The position numbers and the translations under genes were made by a program. Under the pieces are notes generated by a model. That model searched no databases. It saw nothing but the letters and a program-made list of their open reading frames with translations, and was not told the DNA's origin. From Microvirga sp. 3-52 (GTDB lineage: Bacteria > Pseudomonadota > Alphaproteobacteria > Rhizobiales > Beijerinckiaceae), in assembly GCF_018383585.1 (NCBI RefSeq), contig NZ_JAHAMK010000018.1, forward strand, positions 36,105 through 100,104: 64,000 bases of DNA, in the 5' to 3' direction. The stretch's first letter is position 1, and every line of letters starts with the position of its first letter. This document shows, piece by piece, positions 44,157-53,323 of the stretch.

Positions 44157-44284
44157 AAACATCTTCGTTAGGGGTCTTTTACCGCGTCTCTCACCCTGAG
44201 AGGTTGGCTCGTAAAGCCTCGGCCATTTGCTCTGGAACGCAGGCATATTCTCCCCCTTGCGGAGAGAACGCGCGTCGCTCGCCG

Positions 44285-44315
44285 CCATCACCGGCACAAG
44301 GCCGGCAATGACGCG
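44285..44315. repeat. Family B REP-like palindrome
   Basis: CATCACCGGCACAAGGCCGG and CAATGACG form one unit. Apart from this, the 44157-44475 gap shows only GC-rich DNA with no gene or clear terminator. Confidence 0.55.
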
Positions 44316-44475
44316 GGAGGGCGGCATCAATGATACTCGTCATGCCGACGGTCTGCGCCATATCAAGCCGCTGGACCGGCGCGGGCGGCCCCTCTTCATG
44401 AGACCTTAACCGCGCCTCTTCCATGATCGGATCGGTATGGGCGGCCTCGAGCGGCTCTGAGGGGAGGAAGCGGGC

Positions 44476-45588
44476 ATGTCGCAGCCGCGCAAGACGATTG
44501 GGCTTCTGTTCGGAGGGCGCTCTGCGGAGCATGAGGTCTCGAAGCTGTCGGCGGCCAATATTCTGCGCGCTCTCGATCCGGACCGTTACGATGTCGTCCC
44601 CATTGGCATCGGCCGGGACGGACGCTGGCTCCTCTGCGACAACGGCAATGGCAGCGGAAGAGGCGCTCAGTCCCTGGAAATCCCGGTGGAGGCCCCTCAG
44701 GTGGCCCTGCTTCCCGGAGGCGCGGGCGAAACGATCGTGCTGAACGGCAGCGTGCCGTCGCGTTCCCTGCGCCTCGACGCGGTGGTCCCGGTGCTCCATG
44801 GACCGAACGGCGAGGACGGGACGGTCCAGGGCTTTCTCGAACTTGCCAATGTTCCCTATGTCGGCTCGGGCGTGATGGGCTCTGCCGCCGGCATGGACAA
44901 GGACGTCGCCAAGCGCCTGCTGCGTGACGGCGGCCTGCCGGTGGTTCCGTTCCTGACGCTCACGCCGCGCACTCGCGTGGACTACCGGGCGGCCGTGGAC
45001 GCCCTCGGCACGCCCGATCTCTTCGTGAAGCCCGCCAATATGGGCTCGTCCGTCGGTGTATCCCGCGCCTCGTCCGCAGAAGAGTTCGACAAGGCGTGCG
45101 AGCGCGCCTTCCGTTATGACGCCAAAGTGCTCGTGGAGCGCAGCGTCACGGGCGCTCGCGAGATCGAATGCTCGGTGCTGGAGGATGCCGCCGGCGAGGT
45201 ACGCTCGTCACCGCTGGGCGAGATCGTGCCCGCCGGCAGTCACGGCTTTTACAGCTATGACGCCAAATATATCGACGCGGACGGCGCGCTCCTGCGCATC
45301 CCGGCGGACCTTGCGCCGGCCCAGGCACGCCGCATCCAGGAGCTTGCCGTCGAGACTTTCAAGATTCTCACCTGCGAAGGACTGGCCCGCGTCGACTTCT
45401 TCGTCGATCCGACGAACGAGAGCAGCCTGTTCGTCAACGAGGTGAACACCCTGCCGGGTTTCACAGCCATCAGCATGTATCCCAAGCTCTGGGAGGCCGG
45501 CGGCCTGCCTCAGGGCGAACTGATGGAAGTGCTGATCGGTCACGCCATAGCCCGCCACCAGCGCCGGAATGCATTGGCCCTGGTGTGA
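44476..45588 (+). CDS. ddl: D-alanine-D-alanine ligase
   Basis: A 370-aa ATP-grasp enzyme that makes D-Ala-D-Ala for peptidoglycan. The start is IGLLFGGRSAEHEVSKLSA. The ATP-grasp lysine and loop are in LFVKPANMGSSVGVSRASS and the active-site end is VNEVNTLPGFTAIS. It is of the longer DdlA/VanA-type length and stands apart from the division/mur cluster. The ATG at 44476 is 12 bases after GGGGAGGAAG. Confidence 0.93.
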   Translation: MSQPRKTIGLLFGGRSAEHEVSKLSAANILRALDPDRYDVVPIGIGRDGRWLLCDNGNGSGRGAQSLEIPVEAPQVALLPGGAGETIVLNGSVPSRSLRLDAVVPVLHGPNGEDGTVQGFLELANVPYVGSGVMGSAAGMDKDVAKRLLRDGGLPVVPFLTLTPRTRVDYRAAVDALGTPDLFVKPANMGSSVGVSRASSAEEFDKACERAFRYDAKVLVERSVTGAREIECSVLEDAAGEVRSSPLGEIVPAGSHGFYSYDAKYIDADGALLRIPADLAPAQARRIQELAVETFKILTCEGLARVDFFVDPTNESSLFVNEVNTLPGFTAISMYPKLWEAGGLPQGELMEVLIGHAIARHQRRNALALV

Positions 45589-45600
45589 GCGACGAAAGGC

Positions 45601-46251
45601 TCAGTCGATCTTTTCCGCCAGCAATCCCTCGACGAAGTCGGACAGGCCCACGAGGCGTTCGCGCTTCAGGCGCTCGGCGGCCTGGATGGCCTTGAGGCTC
45701 TGGAAGGATCGGTCGAGGTCTTCGTTGACGATCACGTAATCGTACTCGACCCAGCGCTCCATCTCGATGCGGGCATTGGCGAGACGCTTGGCGATGACAT
45801 CGGGCGCATCCTCCGCACGACGCTCCAGGCGCGCCTTCAGCTCCTTGAAGCTGGGCGGCAGAACGAACACCGTCACCACATCGTCGGGCAGCTTCTGTCG
45901 TACCTGACGGGTGCCCTGATAATCGATGTCGAAGATCATGTCCTGGCCGCCGGCGAGCGTCCTCTCCACGGGCTTGCGCGGCGTGCCGTAGAAATTGCCG
46001 TGCACCTCGGCCCATTCCAGGAGTTCGTCGCGATCGCGCATCGCCTTGAACTCTTCCACGTCGATGAAGTGATAGTGCCTGCCTTCGATCTCGGACGGGC
46101 GCTTCGGACGCGTCGTGACGGAAACCGACAACGCGCCGGCCCGCTCATCCACGAGGCTGCGTGTGAGCGTGGTCTTTCCTGCGCCGGACGGCGAGGACAG
46201 GATGAGGATGAGGCCGCGACGGCCGACCGCTGGCTTCGAATCTTGACTCAC
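45601..46251 (-). CDS. gmk: Guanylate kinase
   Basis: A 216-aa kinase converting GMP to GDP. The P-loop is [14 protein letters not shown] (residues 19-32). GMP-binding residues lie in [20 protein letters not shown], and the lid is near the middle. The GTG start at 46251 is five bases from the yicC stop. It is last in yicC-gmk on the minus strand and converges on ddl. Confidence 0.95.
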   Translation of the reverse strand: MSQDSKPAVGRRGLILILSSPSGAGKTTLTRSLVDERAGALSVSVTTRPKRPSEIEGRHYHFIDVEEFKAMRDRDELLEWAEVHGNFYGTPRKPVERTLAGGQDMIFDIDYQGTRQVRQKLPDDVVTVFVLPPSFKELKARLERRAEDAPDVIAKRLANARIEMERWVEYDYVIVNEDLDRSFQSLKAIQAAERLKRERLVGLSDFVEGLLAEKID

Positions 46252-46255
46252 CGCA

Positions 46256-47143
46256 TCACTCCACGTTCTGAACCTGCTCGCGGAATTGCTCGATCACGGC
46301 CTTCAATTCAAGTCCGATCCGCGACAGGGATACGTCATTGGCCTTTGCACACAGGGTATTCGCCTCGCGGCCGAATTCCTGGGCCAGGAAATCGAGACGC
46401 CGCCCGACGGATCCGCCCTCCTGCAGGAGAGTGCGAGCAGCGTCCACATGGGCACGCAGCCGGTCGAGCTCTTCGCGGATGTCCGCCCGGGCCGCAATGA
46501 GCACCGCCTCCTGATGCAGGCGGGCCGGGTCAAGATTGGCCTTGCCGTCGAGCAGCTCGGCGATCTGCGCTTCCAGCCGGGTACGGATGGCATCGGGCTG
46601 ACGGGCCGGTGCCGCTTCGGCTTCATCGACAAGGCGGGAGACGAGATCGAGCTGCTGTCCGAGAACGACGGAGAGCGCGTTTCCTTCCTTCAGCCGTGCC
46701 GCCTTGAGAGACTCGATCAGCATGCCGATCCCCGCTCTCAGAGCCGCCACGAGTTCCTCGTCCTGTGACGGATCGGCGGCATCGTCGTCGAGCTCGACCA
46801 CGCCGCGCACCGACAAAAGACCATCGAGCGACGCCGGCTTCACGTTGTCCGGGAGGGCCAGGCCGCCGATGGCCGAGATCAGCGATTGCAGCACATCCTG
46901 GTTCACCCGCAGCTTGGGAGCGGCGGAAGCCTTGCTGAGCGACAGGTTGAGCTGGCCCTGGCCACGGGTCAGCGCCTTGAGGATCTGTCCTCGCGCCTCT
47001 TCGCCGATGGCATCGAGGCCGGAGGGCGTGCGGACGCGTACCTCGAGCCCGCGTCCGTTCACCGTCTTGAGCTCCCAGGCCCATTGATAGGAACCGGTGA
47101 CGCCGGCTTCGCGGGCAAAGCCGGTCATGCTCGCAATGGACAT
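46256..47143 (-). CDS. yicC: YicC family endoribonuclease
   Basis: A 295-aa protein. [13 protein letters not shown] opens the YicC N domain, and the DUF1732 C-terminal end is [23 protein letters not shown]. coli YicC cleaves RNA and helps PNPase degrade small RNAs such as RyhB; the same role here is inferred. It is immediately upstream of gmk, the usual pairing. Its relevance to the small RNAs proposed in this window is speculative. Confidence 0.92.
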   Translation of the reverse strand: MSIASMTGFAREAGVTGSYQWAWELKTVNGRGLEVRVRTPSGLDAIGEEARGQILKALTRGQGQLNLSLSKASAAPKLRVNQDVLQSLISAIGGLALPDNVKPASLDGLLSVRGVVELDDDAADPSQDEELVAALRAGIGMLIESLKAARLKEGNALSVVLGQQLDLVSRLVDEAEAAPARQPDAIRTRLEAQIAELLDGKANLDPARLHQEAVLIAARADIREELDRLRAHVDAARTLLQEGGSVGRRLDFLAQEFGREANTLCAKANDVSLSRIGLELKAVIEQFREQVQNVE

Positions 47144-47235
47144 GCGCTAACCTCAAACGGAATGAAAATCGGCGCGACCATAATGCGCGCCGATCCAAGA
47201 GTCGATTACAAGGATTTGGAATTGGGTCCCGCGGC

Positions 47236-48600
47236 TCAAGGCTGCCGCAGGCTCGGAACGCTCTTCGGATTGTTCAGGTCGAAGGTCTTGTTCTTGAGCG
47301 GGTCCTTGTCGGTCCCCTCGCTCGCATCGAAGCCGCGCCCCGGGCGTCCTCCGGGAGGGAGCGCATTGGCAGTCCCTCTCAATCCCGATGGCATGGTCGT
47401 TCCATTCTGCCCGCGGACATCCTCGGCATCGGGCATCACCCGGTCCACGTCGGTGGCATCGGGAGCCGGACGGCTCTTCTCGATCTGCCGCCAGCGGGTC
47501 ACGTTGCGCTGATGCTGTTCGTAGGTCTCGGCGAAGGCATGGCCTCCCGAGCCGTCGGCGACGAAGTAGAGATCCTTGGTGCGCGAGGGGTTGGCCACCG
47601 CCTCGAGGGCAGCACGGCCCGGATTGGCGATAGGGCCCGGCGGCAGGCCTTCGACCACATAGGTATTGTAGGGCGTTGCAGCCTCGATCTCGCTGCGCAG
47701 GATGCCGCGGCCCAGGGTGCCTTTGCCGCCGACCAGCCCGTAAACGATGGTGGGATCGGACTGGAGCTTCATCCGCTTCATCAGGCGGTTGATGAAGACG
47801 CCTGCCACACGGGTGCGCTCGTCCGCCCGGCCCGTCTCCTTCTCCACGATGGAGGCCAGGATCACGAGTTCCTGCGGCGACTTGATCGGCAGCTCGCTGG
47901 AGCGGCGCTGCCAGATCTGCTCGATGGCCTGGCGCTGGGCCGCCTGCATGGTGGCGATGATCTGCTGGCGGGTCGTTCCGCGCTCGAATTTATAGGTGTC
48001 GGGCAGGAGGGAGCCCTCACGCGGGGTCTCGGTCACATCGCCCGTAAGGATCTCGTGCTCATAAAGGCGGGCAATGATCTGTTCGCTGGTCAGCCCCTCG
48101 GGGACCGTCACCGTATGCAGGATGGCCTTGCCCTGGATGAGGGTGTCGATGGCGTCCTCGATGCTGGTGCCGGCCTTGAACTGGAACTCGCCGGCCTTCA
48201 GCTGGCCGCGCTGCCGGTTGACGTGGGCGTAGGCCTGGAACAGCAACGGCTGATCGATGACGCCTTCGTCCTTGAGGATTCGGGCAATCTCGCCCGTGCC
48301 GGTATTGCGCGGGATGACCACGACCTTGTCGCTCTGCAGTGGACCCTGGGCCGTCACCTCCTGCTGCACCATGGAGAACCCGAAGATCCCGGCAATCGCC
48401 AGGGCGACGAACAGCGTCAGCAGGCCGCTCAGAAGCGACAGCATGCCCCTGCGGCGACGGCGGAGCTTAGGCGGCGGCGGCGGTGCCATCGACGGCTTGA
48501 TGGCCTCGTTGGGAGATCTGGGTGCCAAGCGGGGCTGCGCCGATCCGTAGTCGGATTCGTCTGCAGGAGGGAGAAGGATTTTTTTCTTTCGTCCGAACAT
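47236..48600 (-). CDS. mltG: Endolytic transglycosylase MltG
   Basis: A 454-aa inner-membrane enzyme that ends nascent glycan strands. A cytoplasmic basic tail (KLRRRRRG) precedes one helix (about 53-75), followed by a LysM-like subdomain and the YceG catalytic domain. The catalytic Glu lies in LASIVEKETGRADERTRVA (about residue 252). A proline-rich C-terminal tail of about 90 residues, low in complexity, extends past the usual end. ATG 48600 is preferred over GTG 48603. It follows fabF, with a family A repeat between them. Confidence 0.92.
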   Translation of the reverse strand: MFGRKKKILLPPADESDYGSAQPRLAPRSPNEAIKPSMAPPPPPKLRRRRRGMLSLLSGLLTLFVALAIAGIFGFSMVQQEVTAQGPLQSDKVVVIPRNTGTGEIARILKDEGVIDQPLLFQAYAHVNRQRGQLKAGEFQFKAGTSIEDAIDTLIQGKAILHTVTVPEGLTSEQIIARLYEHEILTGDVTETPREGSLLPDTYKFERGTTRQQIIATMQAAQRQAIEQIWQRRSSELPIKSPQELVILASIVEKETGRADERTRVAGVFINRLMKRMKLQSDPTIVYGLVGGKGTLGRGILRSEIEAATPYNTYVVEGLPPGPIANPGRAALEAVANPSRTKDLYFVADGSGGHAFAETYEQHQRNVTRWRQIEKSRPAPDATDVDRVMPDAEDVRGQNGTTMPSGLRGTANALPPGGRPGRGFDASEGTDKDPLKNKTFDLNNPKSVPSLRQP

Positions 48601-48697
48601 CACGCCGCTTTTCTGGTATCGGCCGGCGGTCCTGCCGGTCCGCCGACACCCTAACAGGGATTATGGCGAAAAGCCGTAACGCGCCGTCGCCAATCGA

Positions 48698-48825
48698 AGC
48701 ATCAAGCCCGAAAGTGGACCCCACTCCCGGGATCGGTCCGATGCCCCTCTTTGAACGGCGCATCGTTCGAACGGAGAACCAGGGCCATCCTGCGCTGGCG
48801 CGGACCTCCGGCTCCGCACGAGGGG
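48698..48825. repeat. Family A two-palindrome repeat, reverse orientation
   Basis: GCATCAAGCCCGAAAGTGG through CGGTCCGATGCCCC is the second palindrome. GGCGCATCGTTCGAACGG through GCTCCGCACGAGGGG is the degraded first. It reaches the fabF stop codon (48826) and separates fabF from mltG. Confidence 0.6.
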
Positions 48826-50088
48826 CTATGATACGCGACGAAGAATGAGCGAAGCGTTAGTGCCGCCGAACCCGAAGGAGTTCGACAGAGCCACGTTGAT
48901 CTCCTTGCGCTTGGCCTGTTTGGGCACGAGATCGATGGCCGTATCCACCGACGGATTGTCGAGGTTGATGGTCGGCGGAATGATGCCGTCACGCATGGCC
49001 AGGATCGAGAAGATCGCCTCGACGGCGCCCGCGGCACCCAGAAGGTGGCCGATCGCCGACTTGGTGGAGGACATGGAGAGCTTGCCCGCCGCATTGCCCA
49101 TGATGCGCTCGACGGCCTTCAGCTCAAGCTCGTCGCCGAGCGGCGTCGAGGTTCCGTGAGCGTTGACATAGTCGATCTCGGACACGTCGATGCCGGCGCG
49201 CTTGAGGGCCGCGGCCATGCAGCGATAGGCGCCGTCGCCATCCTCGGACGGCGACGTGATGTGATAGGCATCGCCCGACAGGCCGTAGCCGATGACCTCG
49301 GCATAGATCTTGGCGCCGCGTGCCTTGGCGTGCTCGTATTCTTCCAGCACGACGACACCGGCGCCCTCGCCCATGACGAAGCCGTCACGGTCCTTGTCGT
49401 AGGGGCGCGAGGCACGCGTCGGATCGTCGTTGAAATTCGTCGACAGGGCGCGGCAGGCCGCGAAGCCCGCGATGGACAGCCGGTTGATCGGCGATTCCGT
49501 TCCGCCCGCGACCATCACGTCCGCATCGCCGAACGCGATGAGACGGGCCGCGTCGCCGATGGCATGCGAACCGGTGGAGCAGGCGGTCACCACGGCGTGG
49601 TTGGGACCCTTCAGGCCGTGCTCGATGGACACGTAGCCGCCGGCCAGGTTGATGAGGCGGCCGGGGATGAAGAAGGGCGAAATCCGGCGCGGGCCGCGCT
49701 CGATCAGGGTCGCGGAGGCCTCGTAGATGCCGCCGATGCCGCCGATGCCGGAGCCGATCAGCACGCCGGTCGCGCACTGGTCCTCATAGGATTTCGGCTC
49801 CCAGCCGGAATCCCGCAGCGCCATAGTGGAGGCCGCCATCGCATAGACGATGAAGGGATCGACCTTGCGCTGCTCCTTGGGCTCCATCCATTCATCAGCA
49901 TTGAAGGTGCCGTCGGAGCCGTCGCCGCGCGGGATCTGACAGGCGATCTGGCAGGCCAGGTCATCGGCCTGGAAATCCGTGATCCTGTTCGCGCCGCTCT
50001 TTCCCTCGACGAGGCGGGACCATGTGGCATCGACCCCGCTGCCCAGCGGGGTGACCATGCCAAGACCTGTAACAACTACCCGGCGCAT
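48826..50088 (-). CDS. fabF: Beta-ketoacyl-ACP synthase II
   Basis: A 420-aa condensing enzyme of fatty-acid elongation, the KAS II type. The active-site cysteine lies in VVTACSTGSHAIGDAA (near 169), and the two histidines in VNAHGTSTPLGDELE and KSAIGHLLGAAGAVE. It starts 68 bases after acpP. Length and motifs are typical, and the ATG at 50088 begins MRRVVVTGLGMVTPLG, the diagnostic N terminus. Confidence 0.97.
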   Translation of the reverse strand: MRRVVVTGLGMVTPLGSGVDATWSRLVEGKSGANRITDFQADDLACQIACQIPRGDGSDGTFNADEWMEPKEQRKVDPFIVYAMAASTMALRDSGWEPKSYEDQCATGVLIGSGIGGIGGIYEASATLIERGPRRISPFFIPGRLINLAGGYVSIEHGLKGPNHAVVTACSTGSHAIGDAARLIAFGDADVMVAGGTESPINRLSIAGFAACRALSTNFNDDPTRASRPYDKDRDGFVMGEGAGVVVLEEYEHAKARGAKIYAEVIGYGLSGDAYHITSPSEDGDGAYRCMAAALKRAGIDVSEIDYVNAHGTSTPLGDELELKAVERIMGNAAGKLSMSSTKSAIGHLLGAAGAVEAIFSILAMRDGIIPPTINLDNPSVDTAIDLVPKQAKRKEINVALSNSFGFGGTNASLILRRVS

Positions 50089-50156
50089 GAATTCCTGCCC
50101 TATCGATCAATAAAATTCGGGCGTCGAATGAGTCATCCGACGCCCTTTTCAGCTCT

Positions 50157-50393
50157 TTAGGCTGCGTTCTTCTCGAGGAAGCGGATCGCGTCGCCGACCG
50201 TCACGATGGTCTCAGCCGCGTCGTCCGGGATCTCAACGTTGAACTCTTCCTCGAACGCCATCACCAGCTCGACCGTATCCAGGCTGTCGGCGCCCAGGTC
50301 GTCGATGAAGTTAGCATTGTCGGTCACCTTGTCGGCTTCGACGCCGAGGTGCTCGACAACAATCTTCTTCACGCGATCAGCGACGTCACTCAT
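50157..50393 (-). CDS. acpP: Acyl carrier protein
   Basis: A 78-aa acidic carrier. The phosphopantetheine serine is in [19 protein letters not shown]. The ATG at 50393 has GAGGAAAAT upstream. The short gaps around it and a possible promoter 100 bases upstream suggest it is made at higher level than its neighbours. It carries acyl chains to FabF, FabG, FabD and others. Confidence 0.98.
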   Translation of the reverse strand: MSDVADRVKKIVVEHLGVEADKVTDNANFIDDLGADSLDTVELVMAFEEEFNVEIPDDAAETIVTVGDAIRFLEKNAA

Positions 50394-50499
50394 CGTATTT
50401 TCCTCAGTGGCTGCCGCCTCAGGAATTGGGCGGGTTAAGAAATCAATTTAGATCAGCTGTTCAGCTGACAACGCTGAAACGGCTACCCTGCGCCGTGCA

Positions 50500-50526
50500 A
50501 AGCCGCATTTTTAAGCGCCGGTCAAC
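50500..50526 (-). promoter_or_regulatory. Possible acpP promoter
   Basis: TTGACC (50526-50521) on the minus strand gives a -35 element within the 234-base fabG-acpP gap. The -10 region (around CTTTGC, 17 bases on) is poor, so this is tentative. Confidence 0.3.
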
Positions 50527-50627
50527 CCCTTTGACCTGATCGGGATCATGCTTAACACAAGCTTATCCTGTCTGGCGAGGGGTGAACGGCACCTGCAAAC
50601 AGATTCCGGAAAGGCCGATAAGTTCCT

Positions 50628-51365
50628 TTAGAACATGGCCATTCCGCCGTTTACGTGCAGGGTATGGCCCGTCACATAGGCGGCCTCGGTGGACGCAAGA
50701 TAAACGACGGACGAGGCGATTTCATCGCCCTGACCGAGCCGCCCCATGGGGATCGTGCCCAGAATTCCCTCACGCTGCTTTTCGTTCAGAGCATCCGTCA
50801 TGGGCGAGGCGATGAAACCCGGAGCGACGCAGTTCACCGTGATATTGCGGCTCGCGACCTCGGCGGCGAGCGCCTTGGTCATGCCGATCAGGCCCGCCTT
50901 GGAGGCGGCATAGTTGCCCTGACCCGGATTGCCGGTCGAGCCCACGACCGAGCCGATATTGACGATGCGACCGTAGCGGCGGCGCATCATGCCCTTCACG
51001 GCGGCCCGCGACAGGCGGAAGGAGGCGGTCAGGTTCACGGCAATCACCGTCTCCCACTCCTCGTCCTTCATGCGCATGAACAGGTTGTCCTTGGTCACGC
51101 CCGCGTTATTGACCAGGATGTCGAGCCCTTCCATGGCGGCCTCGGCCGCCGGAACGAGGGCCTCGACCGAATCCTTGTCCGAGAGATTCGCCTCGACCAC
51201 ATGGACCCGCTCGCCCAGGGACGAAGCCAGTTCGTCGAGGGCCGCCCGCCGGGTTCCCGACAGGGTGACGGTGGCGCCCTGGGCGTGAAGCGCGCGGGCA
51301 ATGGCGCCGCCGATGCCGCCCGTGGCTCCGGTGACGAGAGCCTTGCGGCCGGTGAGATCGAACAT
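50628..51365 (-). CDS. fabG: 3-oxoacyl-ACP reductase
   Basis: A 245-aa short-chain dehydrogenase that reduces beta-ketoacyl-ACP with NADPH. The dinucleotide site is ALVTGATGGIGGAIA; the catalytic tyrosine and lysine are in NYAASKAGLIGM. The NNAGVTKD motif and the C-terminal TGHTLHVNGGMAMF are typical. It lies ten bases after fabD on the minus strand. Confidence 0.97.
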   Translation of the reverse strand: MFDLTGRKALVTGATGGIGGAIARALHAQGATVTLSGTRRAALDELASSLGERVHVVEANLSDKDSVEALVPAAEAAMEGLDILVNNAGVTKDNLFMRMKDEEWETVIAVNLTASFRLSRAAVKGMMRRRYGRIVNIGSVVGSTGNPGQGNYAASKAGLIGMTKALAAEVASRNITVNCVAPGFIASPMTDALNEKQREGILGTIPMGRLGQGDEIASSVVYLASTEAAYVTGHTLHVNGGMAMF

Positions 51366-51375
51366 GCAGGGCTCC

Positions 51376-52323
51376 TTATCCGTTCAGGGAGGCTTTGAAG
51401 GCGGCGGCATCATCAGGGGTGCCGATGGCCGTGGCCGAGGCGCCGGCCGCGATGCGTTTCACGAGGCCGGTCAGGACCTTACCCGAGCCGACCTCATAAA
51501 ACGATTCAACACCCTGGGCGGCCATATAGGCCACGCTCTCGCGCCAGCGGACGGTTCCGGTGACCTGGCGGACGAGGGCATCACGGATCGCAACAGGGTC
51601 GGTGATGGGAGCCGCTTCCACATTGGCCACCACCGGGACGGCGGGAGCATTGACGGTCACATTGCCCAAGGCCTCGCGCATGGCATCCGCCGCAGGCTGC
51701 ATGAGGGCGCAATGGAAGGGAGCGGACACGGCCAGCATCACGGCACGCTTGGCGCCTTTGGTCTGGGCAAGCGCCACGGCCCGTTCCACGGCAGACTTAT
51801 GGCCCGAAACGACCACCTGGGCACCGCCATTGTCGTTGGCCCCATCGCAGACCTCGCCTTGCGCCGCCTCGCGGGCGACCTCGAGGGCGGCCTCGTACTC
51901 AAGCCCGAGAAGCGCCGCCATGGCGCCCTGCCCCACTGGAACGGCGCTCTGCATGGCATTGCCGCGAATCCGCAGCAGGCGGGCCGTATCGGAGATGGAG
52001 AGGCTGCCGGCGGCGGCGAGCGCCGAATATTCGCCCAGCGAGTGGCCGGCGACAAAGGCGGCATGTTTCCTGAGATCGAGGCCGGCCTCGGCCTCCAGGA
52101 CCCGGATCGCCGCCAGGCTCACGGCCATGAGGGCCGGCTGCGTGTTGGCCGTCAGGGTCAGCTCCTCCGCCGGTCCTTCCCACATGATGGTGGAAAGTTT
52201 CTGGGAGAGAGCCTCGTCCACCTCGTCGAAAATGGCCCGGGCCTGCGGAAAGGCATCGGCAAGGGCTTTGCCCATTCCAACCGCCTGGCTCCCCTGACCG
52301 GGGAAAATGAATGCGCGCTTCAT
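51376..52323 (-). CDS. fabD: Malonyl-CoA:ACP transacylase
   Basis: A 315-aa enzyme loading malonyl onto ACP. It starts MKRAFIFPGQGSQAVGMGKA. The catalytic serine is in AGHSLGEYSALAAAGS, and the partner histidine is near residue 200, in APFHCALMQPAADAM. The ATG at 52323 is chosen from the conserved N terminus; the frame extends 234 bases upstream in low-quality, Arg/Ser-rich sequence. It is first in fabD-fabG-acpP-fabF. Confidence 0.97.
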   Translation of the reverse strand: MKRAFIFPGQGSQAVGMGKALADAFPQARAIFDEVDEALSQKLSTIMWEGPAEELTLTANTQPALMAVSLAAIRVLEAEAGLDLRKHAAFVAGHSLGEYSALAAAGSLSISDTARLLRIRGNAMQSAVPVGQGAMAALLGLEYEAALEVAREAAQGEVCDGANDNGGAQVVVSGHKSAVERAVALAQTKGAKRAVMLAVSAPFHCALMQPAADAMREALGNVTVNAPAVPVVANVEAAPITDPVAIRDALVRQVTGTVRWRESVAYMAAQGVESFYEVGSGKVLTGLVKRIAAGASATAIGTPDDAAAFKASLNG

Positions 52324-52733
52324 CAGGAACGGAACCCTTAAATTGATCGAATCCGCGCGGGACTCGCATCGGGACGCCGAGGAGTCAAGGCGCAGACCAT
52401 GCAGCCCCGCACTTGACCTGTTTATCGGATGAGACGCCGCTGAACGGCGAGGAGATTTCGACCGGCACCGCTCGGCTGGAAGCCCAACCTCGCCAGGAGC
52501 CATCCGGCGGAGTGTCCTGGGGTGCAAGAACCTGTGCGTAAGCTTATCGGCACGCACCTACTGACCTTACGATACGATACACCATAACTTCTGCTTGGCT
52601 GGCCGACACTGCAATGTACGGACGCAAGTCAGGTTAAGTCCCTGCTGGAGAACGCTTCCTCTTGTCTTCTCCGATCAACCGGTGTATCCGGTCCCTCTTC
52701 CGATATTCTCAATGACTCAAGAAGGAGCCCCGC
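52324..52733. other. Divergent fabD-rpoZ intergenic region
   Basis: This 410-base stretch has no supportable gene. It must hold the fabD and rpoZ promoters. GATACGATAC (52570-52579) is a short direct repeat, and AAGAAGGAG ending at 52729 is the rpoZ ribosome binding site. Confidence 0.6.
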
Positions 52734-53141
52734 ATGGCTCGCGTGACCGTCGAAGACTGCATCGACAAGGTCGACAACCGGTTTGAGCTCGTTCTGCTGG
52801 CCAGCCACCGGGCCCGCCTCATTTCGTCGGGCTCGCCGCTAACGATCGACCGCGACCGCGACAAAAACCCGGTCGTGGCTCTCCGCGAGATCGCGGACGA
52901 GACGATCGCTCCCGACGATCTGAAGGAGCAGCTCATCCACTCGATGCAGAAATATGTCGAGGTGGACGAGCCGGAGGCCGAAGCCGTTCCCATGCTCAGC
53001 AACACGGCGGCCGCGCCCTCGACCGGCAGCGACAACGACGCGGACGTCCAGTTCGACCGCATGAGCGAAGATGACCTGCTCCGCGGGCTCGAAGGCCTCG
53101 TGCCCCCGAGCAGCAGCGCCGACGACGACGAGCGCGAATAA
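52734..53141 (+). CDS. rpoZ: RNA polymerase omega subunit
   Basis: A 135-aa omega subunit, with [20 protein letters not shown] at the start and RARLISSG and [15 protein letters not shown] blocks. The C-terminal acidic extension is longer than in enterobacteria but normal in this order. It stabilises beta-prime and forms part of ppGpp site 1. The rsh gene follows after a terminator, the standard rpoZ-spoT neighbourhood. Confidence 0.97.
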   Translation: MARVTVEDCIDKVDNRFELVLLASHRARLISSGSPLTIDRDRDKNPVVALREIADETIAPDDLKEQLIHSMQKYVEVDEPEAEAVPMLSNTAAAPSTGSDNDADVQFDRMSEDDLLRGLEGLVPPSSSADDDERE

Positions 53142-53160
53142 GCGCTCGCACCGATTTCAA

Positions 53161-53189
53161 AAGCCCGGCTCCATGCCGGGCTTTTTTGT
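53161..53189 (+). terminator. Intrinsic terminator after rpoZ
   Basis: AAGCCCGGC (53161-53169) pairs with GCCGGGCTT (53175-53183), followed by a run of six Ts. It should reduce read-through into rsh. Confidence 0.9.
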
Positions 53190-53323
53190 TGGCCGGCTTA
53201 ACCGCGCCTCGCATCGGCATCCTGCGGCAAGGTATTCAGCTTGCGGTTGGAAGATGTTGTACAATATCTTCGATAGCTTCGTGATTTCAGCCAGATAACG
53301 GACCAGAAGGAGAATGCGCCCGC